Positions 10,101 through 19,794 of a stretch of 64,000 nucleotides of DNA are shown here, piece by piece. This stretch comes from Treponema sp. (GTDB lineage Bacteria > Spirochaetota > Spirochaetia > Treponematales > Treponemataceae). Where the stretch lies: the NCBI GenBank assembly GCA_016287815.1, contig JAEEWW010000005.1, positions 1 through 64,000 of the forward strand, given 5' to 3'. A program made the position numbers and the translations under genes. Within the stretch, counting starts at the first letter, position 1; every line of letters begins with the position of its first letter. The notes below the pieces were generated by a model. It was given only the letters and a program-made list of their open reading frames with translations. It was not told where the DNA came from and did not search any database.

Positions 10101-10891
10101 ACCGCCAGATTGATTCTTACAGACTGAAAGGTGAACTTCTTGTAAAACAGAAAGAAATCATAAAAGCTGTAGAAACATTTACTGACGGAATTTCAACTTT
10201 TAAAGCACAGACACCTGCTTTGCCTGGAAATCACATCGTAGGAAAACTCTATGCAGATATGGCTGATATTGATTATTTCAATTTTAACAATACAGATTCT
10301 GCATATGAATACTATAAAGCTGCAATAGAAAATGATAATGACATTCCTTCTATCCGCTATAAAATCGGAGCCATTCAGTATGAAAAAGGCTCATTCCATG
10401 AAGCAATGGGGTCTTTCATGGCGACTGCGGAATTTGTACCGGATGATAATAATCTTTTGATGGCATTGGGAAATGTTTTAATAAATAGAAACAGCTACAG
10501 TGCTGCAAAAGGATATTATGAACGCCTTGTAGGAAATCTTGATGCAATCCGTTCTGACCGTGGAATTCTTATGCCGCAGGTTGATTTAAAAGATCAGGGC
10601 GTTGTAGATATGTATATGAAGGCTGCAAACAACCTTGGTGTTACATTGTATCACCTTGCAAAACGCACAGGCAACAGCAATTTAAATGCTCAGGCAATAA
10701 TCAACTTTACGGAATCTCTGCGTGCATGGGATGCACTTACCCGCAATCAGGAAAGTATGAAACGTCTTCCGGGTACAAACCTTGCTCAGGAAAACATACA
10801 GTATGTTTTAAAGCCACGTTCAAATTTTGAACCGGCAATATATCCTGATATTCCAAGAACCTTATCTGGTGAAGAAAAATCAGGTAAATAA
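7163..10891 (+). CDS. Large TPR protein with a ~560-aa acidic low-complexity N-terminus, one TM segment and a C-terminal TPR region
   Basis: 1242 aa; D/S/G/E/A-rich N-terminus, TM IIPLTLIVIGLGLISTFLFMCG, then repeated TPR-like helices. Confidence 0.8.
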   Translation: MPGKKQLQKFSDDVLKIGDEVKVRAARGEKPAIFPVPPETPDVDDSQDFVLGMPDPEDESHAVPNSPDNDDIPVADAADAGFASDGASSGGDSDLSIPDIPIPGEEGFVSDIPDLSDILNSIAQGDSANDEGAALDDVLGSVGDDSGDTLGGAALPPDADLGGDDMPSGGAMADDALTGLDLPPENAMDGDDSMAESDLPAGDLAAPDNTENIEEIDEIPEVLEDESFDASALNVSDVPDASAVPAAGDGDSGNEPDLAALGDISDFGPVADVGTGTEEAPETGDNVNAEPKEATAVSDLSDSLGDFDLPSETENPDVFGGDFGLNLGDEVPASGSDAGTESDFTAAPEADFSEVPDAGDIDFDALNAAPKAESSDAELNAPSLDESSANSSASDFASVDDFGLDDFGDFGSSPASDAVGDAGTDSAGAAAADFGDASGLDIPASDTAGTDDFEFQGEDQNQAGQGEENPLGDVDLSALDGMDFGDSAGTDSSFGDDSGLGSSSAGSDDGLGDGSENSNFEDIDIKDTDENFGSSGSDDDFELGGDDDFLIPGFSDTMEADFGSTEKKEVNPVSFSQSSSATPRDYKLTEEDYDKFKKNLAKYPLNVKLAIEEMIANNDFTEDVIFEVIEKVVKKTQARQLAIFLEKILDISLPVPRDFEHRTVEEYEAYKASFEYQLKNKIIPLTLIVIGLGLISTFLFMCGKHYIYRPLKAESLYRQGYALLQSDEYPQSEQKFKEAVHYRNSKKWFYKYARGYREHKQYERAAVMYDDILKRYKNDKPAGLEYAQMQWQDLSDYEGAVRILNDRMLMYHVNDPDGLLELGDIYLDWADSGETEMYENARLNYAALINLYGGKDLYMARMMRYFIRTDNLREVLQLKEIFFPKKKALGAQDLTELSGYMFDKMTGKLSANEAYLKDRIEDVKALMERAIEADSSNPTALYNMARYYLNMSNYNGAASYLDAAVDAFKKVPRLRKADVYRQIDSYRLKGELLVKQKEIIKAVETFTDGISTFKAQTPALPGNHIVGKLYADMADIDYFNFNNTDSAYEYYKAAIENDNDIPSIRYKIGAIQYEKGSFHEAMGSFMATAEFVPDDNNLLMALGNVLINRNSYSAAKGYYERLVGNLDAIRSDRGILMPQVDLKDQGVVDMYMKAANNLGVTLYHLAKRTGNSNLNAQAIINFTESLRAWDALTRNQESMKRLPGTNLAQENIQYVLKPRSNFEPAIYPDIPRTLSGEEKSGK

Positions 10892-10934
10892 AAAAGCACT
10901 TTAGCAGGGAAACCTTAAAAAACAGGTATTTATA

Positions 10935-11552
10935 ATGAGAAATGAAGTTGTTTCAGGAATTTTAACAAGCCAGCGTGCATTAGATATAAAGAAAGAAATT
11001 TTCAGAAAATCCATACATTTATGCACAGCTTTTATTCCTTTTCTTCTTTCAAAATTTTACAACATAACAATACTGCTTCTTGTTCTTTGCGTCGGGCTGT
11101 ACTGTGTTTTTGAAATTCTGCGATTAGACGGAAAGCGGATTCCTGTTGTTTCTGAAATAACTGCCGCCGCGGCACGAAAACGGGATGAAAATAAATTTGT
11201 CCTTGGTCCTGTAACTTTAGTTTTAGGTATCGTAATTTCAGCTATAGTATGGAATAAAATTCCTGCCGCGGTCGGAATTTACGCTTTAGGATTTGGAGAC
11301 GGTCTTGCAAGCCTTGTCGGAAAACTTGCCGGAAAAATAAAAATTCCATTTACTGCCGGAAAAACCGTTGCAGGAAGTTCGGCATGTTTTATTGCTGTTT
11401 TTATTTCAACTTTGTGCGTACTCCATTCCGTAAAGCTGGCACTCCTTATCGCTTTTTGTGCAATGCTTATTGAACTTCTTCCTTTAAAAGATTTTGATAA
11501 TCTTCTTATTCCTGTTGCTATAGGCGGACTTACGCAATTCCTTCTGGCATAA
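10935..11552 (+). CDS. Diacylglycerol/polyprenol kinase or phosphatidate cytidylyltransferase family membrane protein
   Basis: ALGFGDGLASLVGKLAGKIKIPFTAGKTVAGSSACF motif of the SEC59/CTP-dependent lipid kinase family. Confidence 0.7.
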   Translation: MRNEVVSGILTSQRALDIKKEIFRKSIHLCTAFIPFLLSKFYNITILLLVLCVGLYCVFEILRLDGKRIPVVSEITAAAARKRDENKFVLGPVTLVLGIVISAIVWNKIPAAVGIYALGFGDGLASLVGKLAGKIKIPFTAGKTVAGSSACFIAVFISTLCVLHSVKLALLIAFCAMLIELLPLKDFDNLLIPVAIGGLTQFLLA

Positions 11553-11623
11553 GTTTTAAAAATTGCATAAGACGCTTTTGGGAAAGTTCATACGTTTTTT
11601 TAACTTATGATGTGCTTTTGTAT

Positions 11624-12436
11624 TTAAGTCCACAGATATTTTTTATGAAGGCTTTTCAGATAATTATATGTTCCTGAAAAAAGCAAAATTGTACCGGCTG
11701 CTAAAGCTGCGTAATTATCTGTTCTGCACAAAACCAAATATCCTGTAGACATTATTGCAAAACTTGCAGCCATTTTTTTTGCATTGTCAAAATCATTATC
11801 CTTCGCATTAAGAAACAAAGAAACGGAAGCTGCAAAAATTACAAGAATCCTGAAAAGAATGATAAAACTGTAAAATCCCCATTTAAAAGTACAGCATTTG
11901 GTAATTACCGTTGCATTTACCGGAATAAAATTACAGAAAATCATTGAAATAAATAAGATTACAGTAAGATTTCTTTCTTCGTTTAACCTTTGTTCTGGTT
12001 CGCTCATAAGCGTAACAAAAAGCAGGCTTAAAGGACATAGAATACGACCGAAAATTACAGCTTTCCCTAAAACTATGTACATTGTAGAAAATGAAGAAGC
12101 AAGCCCGTCAATAGGAAGCAGCAGCCTGAATAATTCTGAAAGACAGCCTAGTAAAAAAGTGCTGAAAAACAAAACTTCGGTTGCACGTGTTTTTGCAAAG
12201 TTGTTAAAAATAAAAAACTGAGTTGTCAGTGTATAGATAAAAAACATTATTATGGAAAGAATTACTGCAGTAAAATTGTGCTTGATAAGAAAAAAAGTCT
12301 GTTCAGAAAAAACTTCAGGCTCGAAAATGGAATTATTAAAATAATAGTAAAGAAAAATTCCAAGGCAGAAAAAATAAATGCAGAATGAAAAAATTCTGGA
12401 AAGTATAAAAAGCCTGTTTCTTGTTATTACCGTCAT
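11624..12436 (-). CDS. Polytopic membrane protein of unknown function
   Basis: 270 aa with multiple hydrophobic segments; no recognised motif. Confidence 0.6.
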   Translation of the reverse strand: MTVITRNRLFILSRIFSFCIYFFCLGIFLYYYFNNSIFEPEVFSEQTFFLIKHNFTAVILSIIMFFIYTLTTQFFIFNNFAKTRATEVLFFSTFLLGCLSELFRLLLPIDGLASSFSTMYIVLGKAVIFGRILCPLSLLFVTLMSEPEQRLNEERNLTVILFISMIFCNFIPVNATVITKCCTFKWGFYSFIILFRILVIFAASVSLFLNAKDNDFDNAKKMAASFAIMSTGYLVLCRTDNYAALAAGTILLFSGTYNYLKSLHKKYLWT

Positions 12437-12540
12437 AAAAAAATCATAATCGCAAGGCTGAATTTAGTAAAGACTCTTAATAAAAAACCGAAAATTTAAA
12501 GGTAACAAGATTCTTTTTCCATCTGATTTTTGGAGGATTT

Positions 12541-13248
12541 ATGAAAAAACTGATTGGTCTTGCATTAGCATATTTTTTGTTGCAGGCCATTGCTTTTCCT
12601 GGTGATGCAGCCTATTTTGTAGATGAAGGTTTTTCTAAAGATGGTTCTGTCTACGTTTTTGGCCAGTATGGAAAAACAGATAAAACCTATAATTCCTATG
12701 CAGAAATCTACACTGTAGATGTTGCAAAGAATGACTTTATTCCAAGCGGAGTTTTCAAAACCCTTCCGGGAAAAGCTCCTGCAAATGAAAGCGGTTTTCA
12801 GACCTATGAAAAACTTGCTGCAAAAAGTTTTTTTGTCCTTAAACAGTATGAGTTAAAAAAGACTTCTGCAGATAATCTTCTGTACGTTTGCGAAGATGAA
12901 TCAAAAACTGGAACAGATACAATCGAATTTACTGATTTTGAACTTTCAACTGTTGAAAATCCTGTAAAATGGAATATAAAACTTATTCCAACAGTAACAG
13001 GCCTTGGAGAAAATATTTCTTCTTCTTTTTATATTTCTGTAAAGAAAGTTGATCAGGACGGAAATATTCTCCGGGAATTTACTGTCGGTTCGCCTGATGT
13101 AAAGCGCAAAGGAATTTCTGGTTATAAAATCGAAAAAATAATCCGCGATGCCTCTAAAAAGAATATTGTATTTATAGTAGAAAAAACATTGCAGGAAAAA
13201 GACGGAGTTTCTTTCCGCTACATGGTAGAAACCTGCAAAATAAAATAA
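12541..13248 (+). CDS. Exported hypothetical protein
   Basis: 235 aa with signal peptide; TGGAGGA ribosome-binding site just upstream. Confidence 0.65.
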   Translation: MKKLIGLALAYFLLQAIAFPGDAAYFVDEGFSKDGSVYVFGQYGKTDKTYNSYAEIYTVDVAKNDFIPSGVFKTLPGKAPANESGFQTYEKLAAKSFFVLKQYELKKTSADNLLYVCEDESKTGTDTIEFTDFELSTVENPVKWNIKLIPTVTGLGENISSSFYISVKKVDQDGNILREFTVGSPDVKRKGISGYKIEKIIRDASKKNIVFIVEKTLQEKDGVSFRYMVETCKIK

Positions 13249-13254
13249 CAATAA

Positions 13255-13291
13255 GGAAGTGCAGAATCTTCTGCTGATAAACTGCACTTCC
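13255..13291 (+). terminator. Hairpin terminator candidate
   Basis: GGAAGTGCAG...CTGCACTTCC perfect 10-bp stem right after the stop codon. Confidence 0.55.
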
Positions 13292-13429
13292 ATAAAATTC
13301 AATTCAGTAAAATTTCATTCAGTTCAGCAATCTAAAAAAAAATCACCGAAAATCGATAATTTTTTCATAAAAACTTTCATGTTTTTTATATAAAAACCAA
13401 TTCTATATTGTAAAAGATATGGAGGTTTT

Positions 13430-14575
13430 ATGAAAAAGATTTTTAAATTTGCCTTTCCCTTTATTCAGGTTTGTGTAATCTGTATTCTTGTTTTAAGTTC
13501 TGTCTACAATGTTTCATGCCGGGTTTCTACTCAGGGAATCCAGCTTCTTTCAGGAGATTACGAATCGCCGGAACTTTTAAATGTAAAATCTGTTTCTTCT
13601 TCAAAAATCATTATTGAGTTTTCTGAAGAAGTTAAAGTTACAGGTGTAACATTATGCGAGGCTTCTAATCAGAATATGTCATCTGATTTTACCGGAAATA
13701 GCGGAGAGACTGGAGCGTTTGAAAGTTCATTCGATTTTCTTATGTCTGAGCCTGATTCCATTCCGTTGAATCAGAGTTTATCTTCTGACGGAAAACAGGT
13801 TTTCTGTAATCTTGAAAATCCGCTTAAAATTGGTCAGAAGTATATTTTGTATGGAATTGTAGAAGATAAAAACGGAAACAGCCTTACTTTTGCAAGTCCT
13901 GTTATAGGATTTAATTCACATCCGGCAACTATCGTTATGACTGAAATTCAGGATAAGACAACTACTGGTGGAGGTGTTGAATTTGTTGAATTTTATGTTC
14001 TTGCCCCTGGAAATCTTGCCGGTCTTGTGTTTTCCAGTGCAAATGACGGTGAAGAATTTGATTATATTTTCCCTGCTGTTGAAGTTAATGCAAAAGAGGT
14101 TATTGTTCTGCATCTGCGTAATAGTGATGAAGGTTGTGTTTCAGAGTTTACAGAAGATTTAGCACTTTCTTCTGCACCAGGTTCAAGTATTTCTGCGCGT
14201 GATATATGGATAGAAAATTCTCAGGCACGGCTTGGAGCAAGTCAGGATGTTCTTACGCTTTTTGACGGTAACAGCGGAACTATAAAAGACTGTTTTATGT
14301 ATGCCAGAAACAACAAAACAGAATGGTCAAAAATAGAACTTCAGTCTGCGGCAAACAAAGCATTTGAAAGCGGAATCTGGAAAGGCGGAAGTACATTGGA
14401 AAATGCATTTATGCTTTCTGGTACTTCTGTTCAAGGTATTTTTGAACGGACTAATATTGATGAACTTGAACTTCTTGCAGAAAGTGGAACGCTTGATTAT
14501 GACTGTATCTGTTCTGGCAAAGACGATTGGGAACGGATAACACCAAAGCATGTAAGTCCGGGGCTTGTAAAGTAA
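13430..14575 (+). CDS. Surface/lipoprotein-like hypothetical with Ig-like and lamin-tail-like segments
   Basis: 381 aa, signal peptide with Cys near the cleavage region, SSKIIIEFSEEVKVTGV (Ig-like) and VMTEIQDKTTTGGGVEFVEFYVLAPG (LTD-like). Confidence 0.6.
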   Translation: MKKIFKFAFPFIQVCVICILVLSSVYNVSCRVSTQGIQLLSGDYESPELLNVKSVSSSKIIIEFSEEVKVTGVTLCEASNQNMSSDFTGNSGETGAFESSFDFLMSEPDSIPLNQSLSSDGKQVFCNLENPLKIGQKYILYGIVEDKNGNSLTFASPVIGFNSHPATIVMTEIQDKTTTGGGVEFVEFYVLAPGNLAGLVFSSANDGEEFDYIFPAVEVNAKEVIVLHLRNSDEGCVSEFTEDLALSSAPGSSISARDIWIENSQARLGASQDVLTLFDGNSGTIKDCFMYARNNKTEWSKIELQSAANKAFESGIWKGGSTLENAFMLSGTSVQGIFERTNIDELELLAESGTLDYDCICSGKDDWERITPKHVSPGLVK

Positions 14576-14663
14576 TTTTGGGAGTTTGAAGAACTCTCTA
14601 TCAGCTATTTCTTCTTCCTGCCGGCTGTTTGCAGAAGTGCTTTTTTATGTTATATTTTCCTGT

Positions 14664-16910
14664 ATGGTTGAATTATTAGCTCCGGCTGGAAATTTAGAAG
14701 CACTTGATGCTGCAATCGGCGAAGGTGCAGACGCTGTATATCTGGGCTTAAAAAGCTTTAATGCCCGTTTAAGATCCTCAAATTTTGCATGGAATCAGTT
14801 TGAAGCTGCCGTTCATTCTTTGCATAAACTCGGTAAAAAAATCTATGTAACTGTAAATACCGTATGCGAAGAGCACGAAACTGAACGGCTTTACCGTTTC
14901 CTTGAATACCTCAACAGGGTAGGACCGGACGGTCTTATCGTTCAGGATTTTGCAATTATACGCATGGCGCGCCAGTTTTTTCCGGAACTTGAATTGCATG
15001 CTTCAACCCAGATGAATGTAGAAAGTGCCGCCGCTCTTAATTATTTAAGCCGTGAAGGCTTTAAGCGTGCGGTTGTAGCACGTGAACTTGGGCTTGAAGA
15101 AATTCGTGCCATAAAGGCTCAGACAAATATGGAGCTTGAAATGTTTGTTCACGGGGCTTTATGTGTAAGTGAATCAGGACTTTGTCTTTTTTCAAGCTTC
15201 TTAGGCGGAAAATCTGCAAATCGCGGAATGTGTACGCAGGCTTGTCGCCGCTTATACACGGCTGACGTTCCTGGCGGAATGAAGCAGGGCTATTATTTTT
15301 CTCCATATGATATGCAGCTTATCGAAAAAGTTCCTGATTTAATTGAAGCCGGTGTTGATTCATTCAAGATTGAAGGCCGCATGAAAAGTGCTGAATATGT
15401 TGGAAGTGTTGTTTCAGCTTACCGCTATGTAATAGATCATTACAAGGAAGGAAAAAAAGAAGCTGTTGCTGCTGCAAAGCGCATGCTTTCTACGGATTTT
15501 GCACGCAGTAAAACAACTTACTGGTATGGATTTAAAGAAGTTCAGGAAGGTGTTGAAAAAGCCGGAAGTGCTATCCTTAATCCTGATCAGGCCGGCGGTA
15601 CAGGTATTTATCTTGGCGTAATTGATTCCTGCAAGGAAGCTGATGAAGATGTTCAGGCAAGAGCCGCTGCAAATACTCCTGAAGGTGAAGAAATTCAGCG
15701 CGTAAAAATGGCTTATATTACAGGTGGTTCGTATGATCCGGATCCAGGTGATTCAATCCGCCTTCATAAAAAAGATGATACCGGTCGTGTAAGCCACAAG
15801 GTTAGAACTGTACAGGAAGATTCAAAAGGCAGAAGATGGATTGATATACCTGCAAAGTTTAACAGGGGAGACAGTGTTTATCTTTTGCAGACAAAGGCAA
15901 TGTCTAAGCGATATTCCCGTGTTTTGCCGAATGACATTTCTTCATTCCGCAGGCAGCCGGGACCGGAACATCTGCCGGTATTGGATTTAACGCCCGTGGC
16001 TAAAGATGAATTAAAATATTTTCCGTCGGGGTTATATATTCAGGTTTCTACTGTTTCTGATTTGTTTGTTATTCAGTCAGCGCATCCAGTGCGAGCAATT
16101 CTTGAACTTAACTCTGAAACTGCAAAAGAATTGAAGGCTAAAAAAACAGTTCTTCCTTTCTCTAAAAAACAGATTATAATTTCGCTTGATCCGTTCGTGC
16201 CGGAAGGAATTATAAATCCGCTGAAAGAAAACCTTGATTTCCTTATAGAAGACGGATTTACAACATTTATAATAAATAATATTGCACATATTTCTCTTTT
16301 GAAAGGCAAAAATGTAAATATGATTGCAGGACCGTATTTGTACACGTTCAACAGATGGTCTGTTTCATGGCTTGAAAATCAGGAACTTGGGGCTTTTGTA
16401 AGTCCTTATGAAAATAATAAAAGAAACCTGGAAGCAACTTTCGATAAACCTTTCAGGCAAAGGGTTTTAATTCCTGTTTTTGCATATCCGGCTTTGTTCA
16501 GAATGAGATTTAAGCTTCCATCTTCTTATGATTTTACTTATTTTACAGACAAAGAAGGAAAAGAGTTTAAAGTTAATTCTACGGATGACGGTTCATTTGT
16601 AATGCCTGAAATTCCTTTTTCGATTATTGATAAATCAGAAACTCTTCATTCGCTTGGTTTCTCACATTTCCTTATTGATTTATCAAAAACAAAGATTTCT
16701 AAAGGCGATTTCCGCCAGCTTATTACGGCCTTTGTAAAACATCAGGTGTTGCCGGAAGCTTCAAGATTTAACTGGAAAGAAGGTTTTTATTCTCAGGAAA
16801 AGATTGATGAATACAAAGCAGCAGCTGCAGCTTATGCTGCAGGAACTTTTAAGCCTGACTTTAAAAAACGCAGAACTTACCGTTCGCCTTCCAGAAAGAA
16901 AAGACATTAG
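14664..16910 (+). CDS. U32 family peptidase
   Basis: MVELLAPAGNLEALDAAIGEGADAVYLGLKSFNAR; FVHGALCVSESGLCLFSS; FKIEGRMKSAEYV. ORF track extends upstream to 14586; Met at 14664 is the better start. Confidence 0.93.
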   Translation: MVELLAPAGNLEALDAAIGEGADAVYLGLKSFNARLRSSNFAWNQFEAAVHSLHKLGKKIYVTVNTVCEEHETERLYRFLEYLNRVGPDGLIVQDFAIIRMARQFFPELELHASTQMNVESAAALNYLSREGFKRAVVARELGLEEIRAIKAQTNMELEMFVHGALCVSESGLCLFSSFLGGKSANRGMCTQACRRLYTADVPGGMKQGYYFSPYDMQLIEKVPDLIEAGVDSFKIEGRMKSAEYVGSVVSAYRYVIDHYKEGKKEAVAAAKRMLSTDFARSKTTYWYGFKEVQEGVEKAGSAILNPDQAGGTGIYLGVIDSCKEADEDVQARAAANTPEGEEIQRVKMAYITGGSYDPDPGDSIRLHKKDDTGRVSHKVRTVQEDSKGRRWIDIPAKFNRGDSVYLLQTKAMSKRYSRVLPNDISSFRRQPGPEHLPVLDLTPVAKDELKYFPSGLYIQVSTVSDLFVIQSAHPVRAILELNSETAKELKAKKTVLPFSKKQIIISLDPFVPEGIINPLKENLDFLIEDGFTTFIINNIAHISLLKGKNVNMIAGPYLYTFNRWSVSWLENQELGAFVSPYENNKRNLEATFDKPFRQRVLIPVFAYPALFRMRFKLPSSYDFTYFTDKEGKEFKVNSTDDGSFVMPEIPFSIIDKSETLHSLGFSHFLIDLSKTKISKGDFRQLITAFVKHQVLPEASRFNWKEGFYSQEKIDEYKAAAAAYAAGTFKPDFKKRRTYRSPSRKKRH

Positions 16911-16987
16911 GAAATCCTCTGATAATAAGGTGTCGGGCACCGGTATGTCATACCGGTGCCCGAGGATTTCTGGTATGTAAACCAGAA
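16911..16987. repeat. Nested palindromic element between U32 peptidase gene and ssb
   Basis: TCGGGCACCGGTATG-t-CATACCGGTGCCCGA (16933-16963) inside GAAATCCTC...GAGGATTTC (16911-16919/16962-16970), followed by TTCTGGT-atgtaa-ACCAGAA. Confidence 0.7.
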
Positions 16988-17013
16988 TACCAATAACCTT
17001 AATCAATAGTTTT

Positions 17014-17460
17014 TTAGAATACCATCTCCTTTACCGGTTCGTTTTGACCTTCAGATTCTTCTTCAAAAACTTCTTCTGCGGCTGCATTTTCAGGTGGTGT
17101 TACAGAATCTTTTTTATCAGGTTCACTTTTTTTTAAACGCTTGAATTCTATGTGCTCCGCGATGATGAAAACCCTGCTGACATTTTTACCTTCAGAGTTT
17201 TTCCAGCGGGCCTGTTTTAACCTTCCTACAACGCGCAGTCCCTGTCCTTTTTCAGTAATGTCTGCGCATAATTCGGCAAGTTTACCGTAAGTTTCTACGT
17301 TAAAGTAAGAAACTTCTTCATCGTAAGTTCCTGATGAATTCTTGTAATAGCGGTTAACAGCGAGCGGAAAAATACAGATGCTTGTTCCCTTAGGCGATGT
17401 GCGTAATTCAGGTTTGCGTACAGCATTGCCTTCCACGATTGTTGAGTTCAAATTGTTCAT
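17014..17460 (-). CDS. ssb: Single-stranded DNA-binding protein
   Basis: MNNLNSTIVEGNAVRKPELRTSPKGTSICIFPLAVNRYYKNSSGTYDEEVSYFNVETYGKLAELC; acidic C-terminus. Start taken after GGGTCCTCC (minus GGAGGACCC). Confidence 0.88.
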   Translation of the reverse strand: MNNLNSTIVEGNAVRKPELRTSPKGTSICIFPLAVNRYYKNSSGTYDEEVSYFNVETYGKLAELCADITEKGQGLRVVGRLKQARWKNSEGKNVSRVFIIAEHIEFKRLKKSEPDKKDSVTPPENAAAEEVFEEESEGQNEPVKEMVF

Positions 17461-17741
17461 GGGTCCTCCAAAACAGTTAGTTGATAGATGCCATGCAGGA
17501 ACTGCGCAGGATATGCGCATGTATCCCTGCATGTTACACATAATTAATTGGAGCGAATTTAAAAAACATGAAATAAATTCGGAAAAAAAATAAAAAAAAC
17601 TAAAAAAAATGAGGAATTTTTTGTTTTAGCTATAAAAACACGGCGCGAAGCGCATCGCCAAAGCCTTAAAAGGTTTTGAAGGAACTGACGGACGCGCTGT
17701 CAAAAAAATCTTTTTATAAAAATCGCTTAATAAAAAACGGC

Positions 17742-19667
17742 TTATGAAAGACCTTTTAAGAGATGAATTATGTACATCTGTACGTACATCTTTAAAGCTT
17801 CCGGCTCTCCAATTCTTTTCATGTTAGGAGTAGAGCAGAGTGTGCGTGCAAGGTTTTCAAGGCGGGATGAATCAAATGTTGAACCGTGCAGGGTGTTTAA
17901 AACTTTTCTGATGTAATCGCGAATCAAGGAATTTACATCTTCTTCAAGATTTGCGCGAGCCTGTTTGTCTATCATCTTGTTCCAGATTTTCAGGTAAGAA
18001 ACCATTTCGCGTTCAACAGTTGAGCCTTCCTGAGCAAAAAGCTGTTCAAGTTTTGCGGCACTTTGTGCAAGCTGCTTGCCGCGGCTTACTGGTTTAGACG
18101 ATTTTGAAGTTGATTTTCCCGGCATATCATCATAAACCTTCTGGAATGAAGATTTATTTGAAGAACTTGTTGAATGTCTTTGTTTTGGCTTTTTTGCGAA
18201 CAAAGAAACAATCCAGCTTAACAAAGGAATGAAATACCAGATAGGCAGTTCAATTTTTGCGTTGGAAAGAATATCCTGCTGCCTTAAAAGCAAGAGTGAT
18301 GAATACGGCAAAAGCTTATCATGCTCAAAAAGGGAAAGCTGAACTTCTGCATTTTTTGCCCGTAATTCGTATGTGAGCATCAGAAGAAAATTAGCGTTCA
18401 AAAGAGCATGCAGAACCGGTGAAAGTTTTGCTGTTTTTTCCTTAAGCATTTCTTCAAAACGCGCTGCGTTTGTCATTTCCGGCAGTTTGTTGAAATTCCT
18501 TAATTCTTCAACCCACTGATCTTTTATCATCTGACCAAGAGTTTCATGCGCTTCGTTGCAGAGCCGTATTATTAAAGGAACAATATTGTCTTTGTATATA
18601 AAGTAGCGTGTCCCGCTTGGAATTTTAAATACAAGAAGGCGCGGAAGTTTCGCCGTTCCTTCATCTTCGGATTCAGAAGTTTCATGTTCAAGGAATTTTT
18701 TCAAATCGTCAGCAGAATAAAGTTTTGTAAGCATAACGTTTTTTGAATTCGTAAAATTCAAAATGTCCTGCATCGTAAAATAGTACGGCGGCTTGAGCAG
18801 GTTTTTTTGCAGAGCTTCAAGAGCTTCCTGTGTCTGCTGTTCTGCTTTTATCTTGTCTTTATGATATGTTGTAATTATTTCAGAAATGTAGATTGCCTGC
18901 AGGACATTTACATCTTCCGGAGTAAAATCTTTTATGCTTTCGTAATCCTGCCGGATAAAATAGCAAAGCTGAGTCCAGAAATAAAAACTGTCACCGGAAT
19001 TTTTAAGTTCGGTTATTATGTTTTCAGAAAAATTAACGAATTTATTTATGAAATTCTTACAGGCTATTTCCTTGCCTGGGTTTGAAATACGTAGTTTTTT
19101 AGAAAAATATTCGTACTGGTCTTCTTTTAAAAGAAGTGTTCTGATTTTCGCGATACAGATATCGCCTAAGGTTTCTGCCGGTAAATTTGACGGAACAAGT
19201 ATTGAAGGAACATCGTGTGGCAGGGAAACTGCATATAATGTTTTGTCATTAAGTTCCTGTTTGTTCATGCCGATGGCAAGGTATTCCTGTGCTGTAATTT
19301 TTGTAAGGATATCCAGCGGCACAACTTTTGGTAAGTCACCAACGACAGGAAACGGATTTGTAGGTTTCTTCTGAAGTTCCTGATAGACTTTTGCGAATTT
19401 TTGAACAAAAGCAGGAAGATAGAAAATTGTTCTTTTTTTATCAGTTCCGCCGATTACTATCTGTTTTGATTCAACTAAAGATTCCAGATCTTTTTCTATG
19501 AGAGCATCGGAATTTCCAAGATAGGTTACAAGGTCTGCCTGTTCTTCTACATGAATCTGCGCATACTTTTTTACGTAAGAGATAAATTCCAGACAGTTTA
19601 CTAAAGGAGTATTCATTCTGTTTGCGTAAAACTTTAGAAGAGCAAAAAGCGTTGATTGACTTGCCAT
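17742..19667 (-). CDS. Hypothetical protein (641 aa), probably lineage-specific
   Basis: Long ORF with coding-like composition; no recognised domain; one hydrophobic segment near IWYFIPLLSWIVSLFAKK. Confidence 0.65.
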   Translation of the reverse strand: MASQSTLFALLKFYANRMNTPLVNCLEFISYVKKYAQIHVEEQADLVTYLGNSDALIEKDLESLVESKQIVIGGTDKKRTIFYLPAFVQKFAKVYQELQKKPTNPFPVVGDLPKVVPLDILTKITAQEYLAIGMNKQELNDKTLYAVSLPHDVPSILVPSNLPAETLGDICIAKIRTLLLKEDQYEYFSKKLRISNPGKEIACKNFINKFVNFSENIITELKNSGDSFYFWTQLCYFIRQDYESIKDFTPEDVNVLQAIYISEIITTYHKDKIKAEQQTQEALEALQKNLLKPPYYFTMQDILNFTNSKNVMLTKLYSADDLKKFLEHETSESEDEGTAKLPRLLVFKIPSGTRYFIYKDNIVPLIIRLCNEAHETLGQMIKDQWVEELRNFNKLPEMTNAARFEEMLKEKTAKLSPVLHALLNANFLLMLTYELRAKNAEVQLSLFEHDKLLPYSSLLLLRQQDILSNAKIELPIWYFIPLLSWIVSLFAKKPKQRHSTSSSNKSSFQKVYDDMPGKSTSKSSKPVSRGKQLAQSAAKLEQLFAQEGSTVEREMVSYLKIWNKMIDKQARANLEEDVNSLIRDYIRKVLNTLHGSTFDSSRLENLARTLCSTPNMKRIGEPEALKMYVQMYIIHLLKGLS

Positions 19668-19794
19668 AACTCTTATATTTTACCAATTACTTTTGTTTTT
19701 GGATAGTAAAAAAGTTTAAAAACTCCTTTTATTTTTACCGCCTTTCGTTGACCATAAGCGGTGCATTTCTTAAAATAAGGGAGAGAGGTAAAAA

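Noticed and set aside
14586-14663. 26-aa N-terminal extension of the U32 peptidase in the ORF track
   Set aside because: The family normally starts at MVELLAPAGN; the extension is probably the 5' UTR.
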